This document shows positions 63,391 to 64,000 of a DNA stretch of 64,000 bases, piece by piece. The first letter of the stretch is position 1. The number at the start of each line of letters is the position of its first letter. The position numbers and the translations under genes were made by a program. The stretch lies in assembly GCA_023846275.1 (NCBI GenBank), contig CM043878.1, forward strand, positions 9,307,501 to 9,371,500. The letters are read 5' to 3'. The stretch is from Vanilla planifolia. Lineage: Eukaryota > Streptophyta > Magnoliopsida > Asparagales > Orchidaceae. The notes beneath the pieces are model-generated. The model was given only the letters and a program-made list of their open reading frames with translations. It had not been told where the DNA came from and did no database searches.

Positions 63391-64000
63391 ATGCACCAAA
63401 GGCTTAACATGCCGTCGAAGCTCTCCGGCCGTTCAGTCACTGCGCTAGTCTCGTGCTTCTCCCGCTCCGAAAGAGTCAAACCCGTCCCTTCTCGAGGTAC
63501 CACCGCGGATGCCCGGACTGCCTCATGTCATTCCCGCGTCCTTTCCCTCTTCAAGGTCGGCTCCCCTGCTGCCGCCATAGCCGCTTACAGGGATTTGGTG
63601 AAGGCAGGGATATCTCCTCCCCACTCATCAATGATCTCTCTCATACAATGCTTCTCCCTCACTCAAAAACCGAAGTATTGTTTCTCCGTCGCTGCCCTCA
63701 TCTTCAAGTGCGGTCACCCCGTGGATACCTTTCTTCTCAATCTCCTCCTGAAAGCCTTATGCACAAACAGCTACCTTGATGAAGCTCTCGATCTTTTTAG
63801 ACAAATTGGGTCGCGGTGGATCTCTCCTGATCTTTTCACTTACAACACTCTCATCCGTGGATTGATTAAGGAGAAGCGGATGGATTTGGCGATGGAACTT
63901 TGGCGGGAGATGGATCAAGGTGAATTGCGTCCGAATTTGGTAAGTTACACCATACTAATTGATGGGTTGTCCAAGAATGGCATGGTGGAGGAGGCAAGTT
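63391..64000 (+). CDS. Pentatricopeptide-repeat (PPR) protein, 5' part, cut by the window end
   Basis: The frame is open from an upstream stop at 63358 to the end of the window: 203 codons from the ATG at 63391, or 197 from the in-frame ATG at 63409. After a Ser/Arg-rich start suited to organelle targeting, helix-pair repeats appear. Clear P-class motifs are DLFTYNTLIRGLIKEKRMDL with the following AMELWREMDQG, then PNLVSYTILIDGLSKNGMVE. The spacing is 35 residues. Earlier degenerate repeats are seen from about residue 55. PPR proteins bind organellar RNA and act in its processing, editing or translation; the target cannot be told. The first 600 bp have no intron, as is typical for the family. 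Subclass and length lie beyond the window. Confidence 0.92.
   Translation, partial: MHQRLNMPSKLSGRSVTALVSCFSRSERVKPVPSRGTTADARTASCHSRVLSLFKVGSPAAAIAAYRDLVKAGISPPHSSMISLIQCFSLTQKPKYCFSVAALIFKCGHPVDTFLLNLLLKALCTNSYLDEALDLFRQIGSRWISPDLFTYNTLIRGLIKEKRMDLAMELWREMDQGELRPNLVSYTILIDGLSKNGMVEEAS

Noticed and set aside
63453-63779. 108-codon ORF at the start of the PPR gene
   Set aside because: It lies in a different frame from the clear PPR reading frame and is a shadow of it.

Overview
The window is nuclear DNA of a flowering plant. It has spliced genes with GT-AG introns, long AT-rich intergenic stretches and decayed retroelements. Plant-type families are present: Dof, PPR, DUF760 and a plant-type LRAT/NC-domain protein. 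Several genes have GC-rich first exons and AT-rich later exons (NDC80 is clearest), combined with an AT-rich background and introns of 5-9 kb. This points to a non-grass monocot. That placement is inference; no marker in the window fixes the species.

Six protein-coding genes can be supported. Five were rebuilt exon by exon and their reading frames close exactly. From left to right they are: a DUF760 gene for a probably plastid-targeted protein (minus, 6165-23592, 7 exons, about 328 aa); the kinetochore gene NDC80 (minus, 25052-34469, 4 exons, 584 aa); a Dof transcription factor (plus, 38998-39704, 2 exons, 197 aa); an LRAT/NC-domain protein (minus, 46371-48135, 2 exons, 256 aa); a histidine-phosphatase (phosphoglycerate-mutase-like) gene (plus, 53064-62505, 6 exons, 226 aa); and the 5' part of a pentatricopeptide-repeat gene (plus, 63391 to the window end). 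They look like unrelated housekeeping or regulatory genes, with no sign of a cluster or shared pathway.

Most of the rest is intron or intergenic DNA. The 9.3-kb first intron of the DUF760 gene holds a LINE-like remnant. The 7.3-kb second intron of NDC80 holds a Ty3/gypsy reverse-transcriptase fossil with an internal 168-bp duplication, a tRNA-like sequence and hairpin-forming 38-bp repeats. Between the LRAT and phosphatase genes lies an array of an approximately 80-bp tandem repeat (48.8-52.3 kb), split by a 2.26-kb solo LTR. The array resumes in register on the far side of the LTR. Inside the LTR are three hairpin modules whose arms change together.

The first 5.5 kb has no recognisable gene, only an orphan GC-rich island near 1.9-2.1 kb that could be a first exon or promoter. 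No CRISPR array, rRNA, intact tRNA or complete autonomous transposon was seen. I found no convincing undescribed biochemical system. The most unusual structures are the interrupted repeat array and the covarying hairpins.
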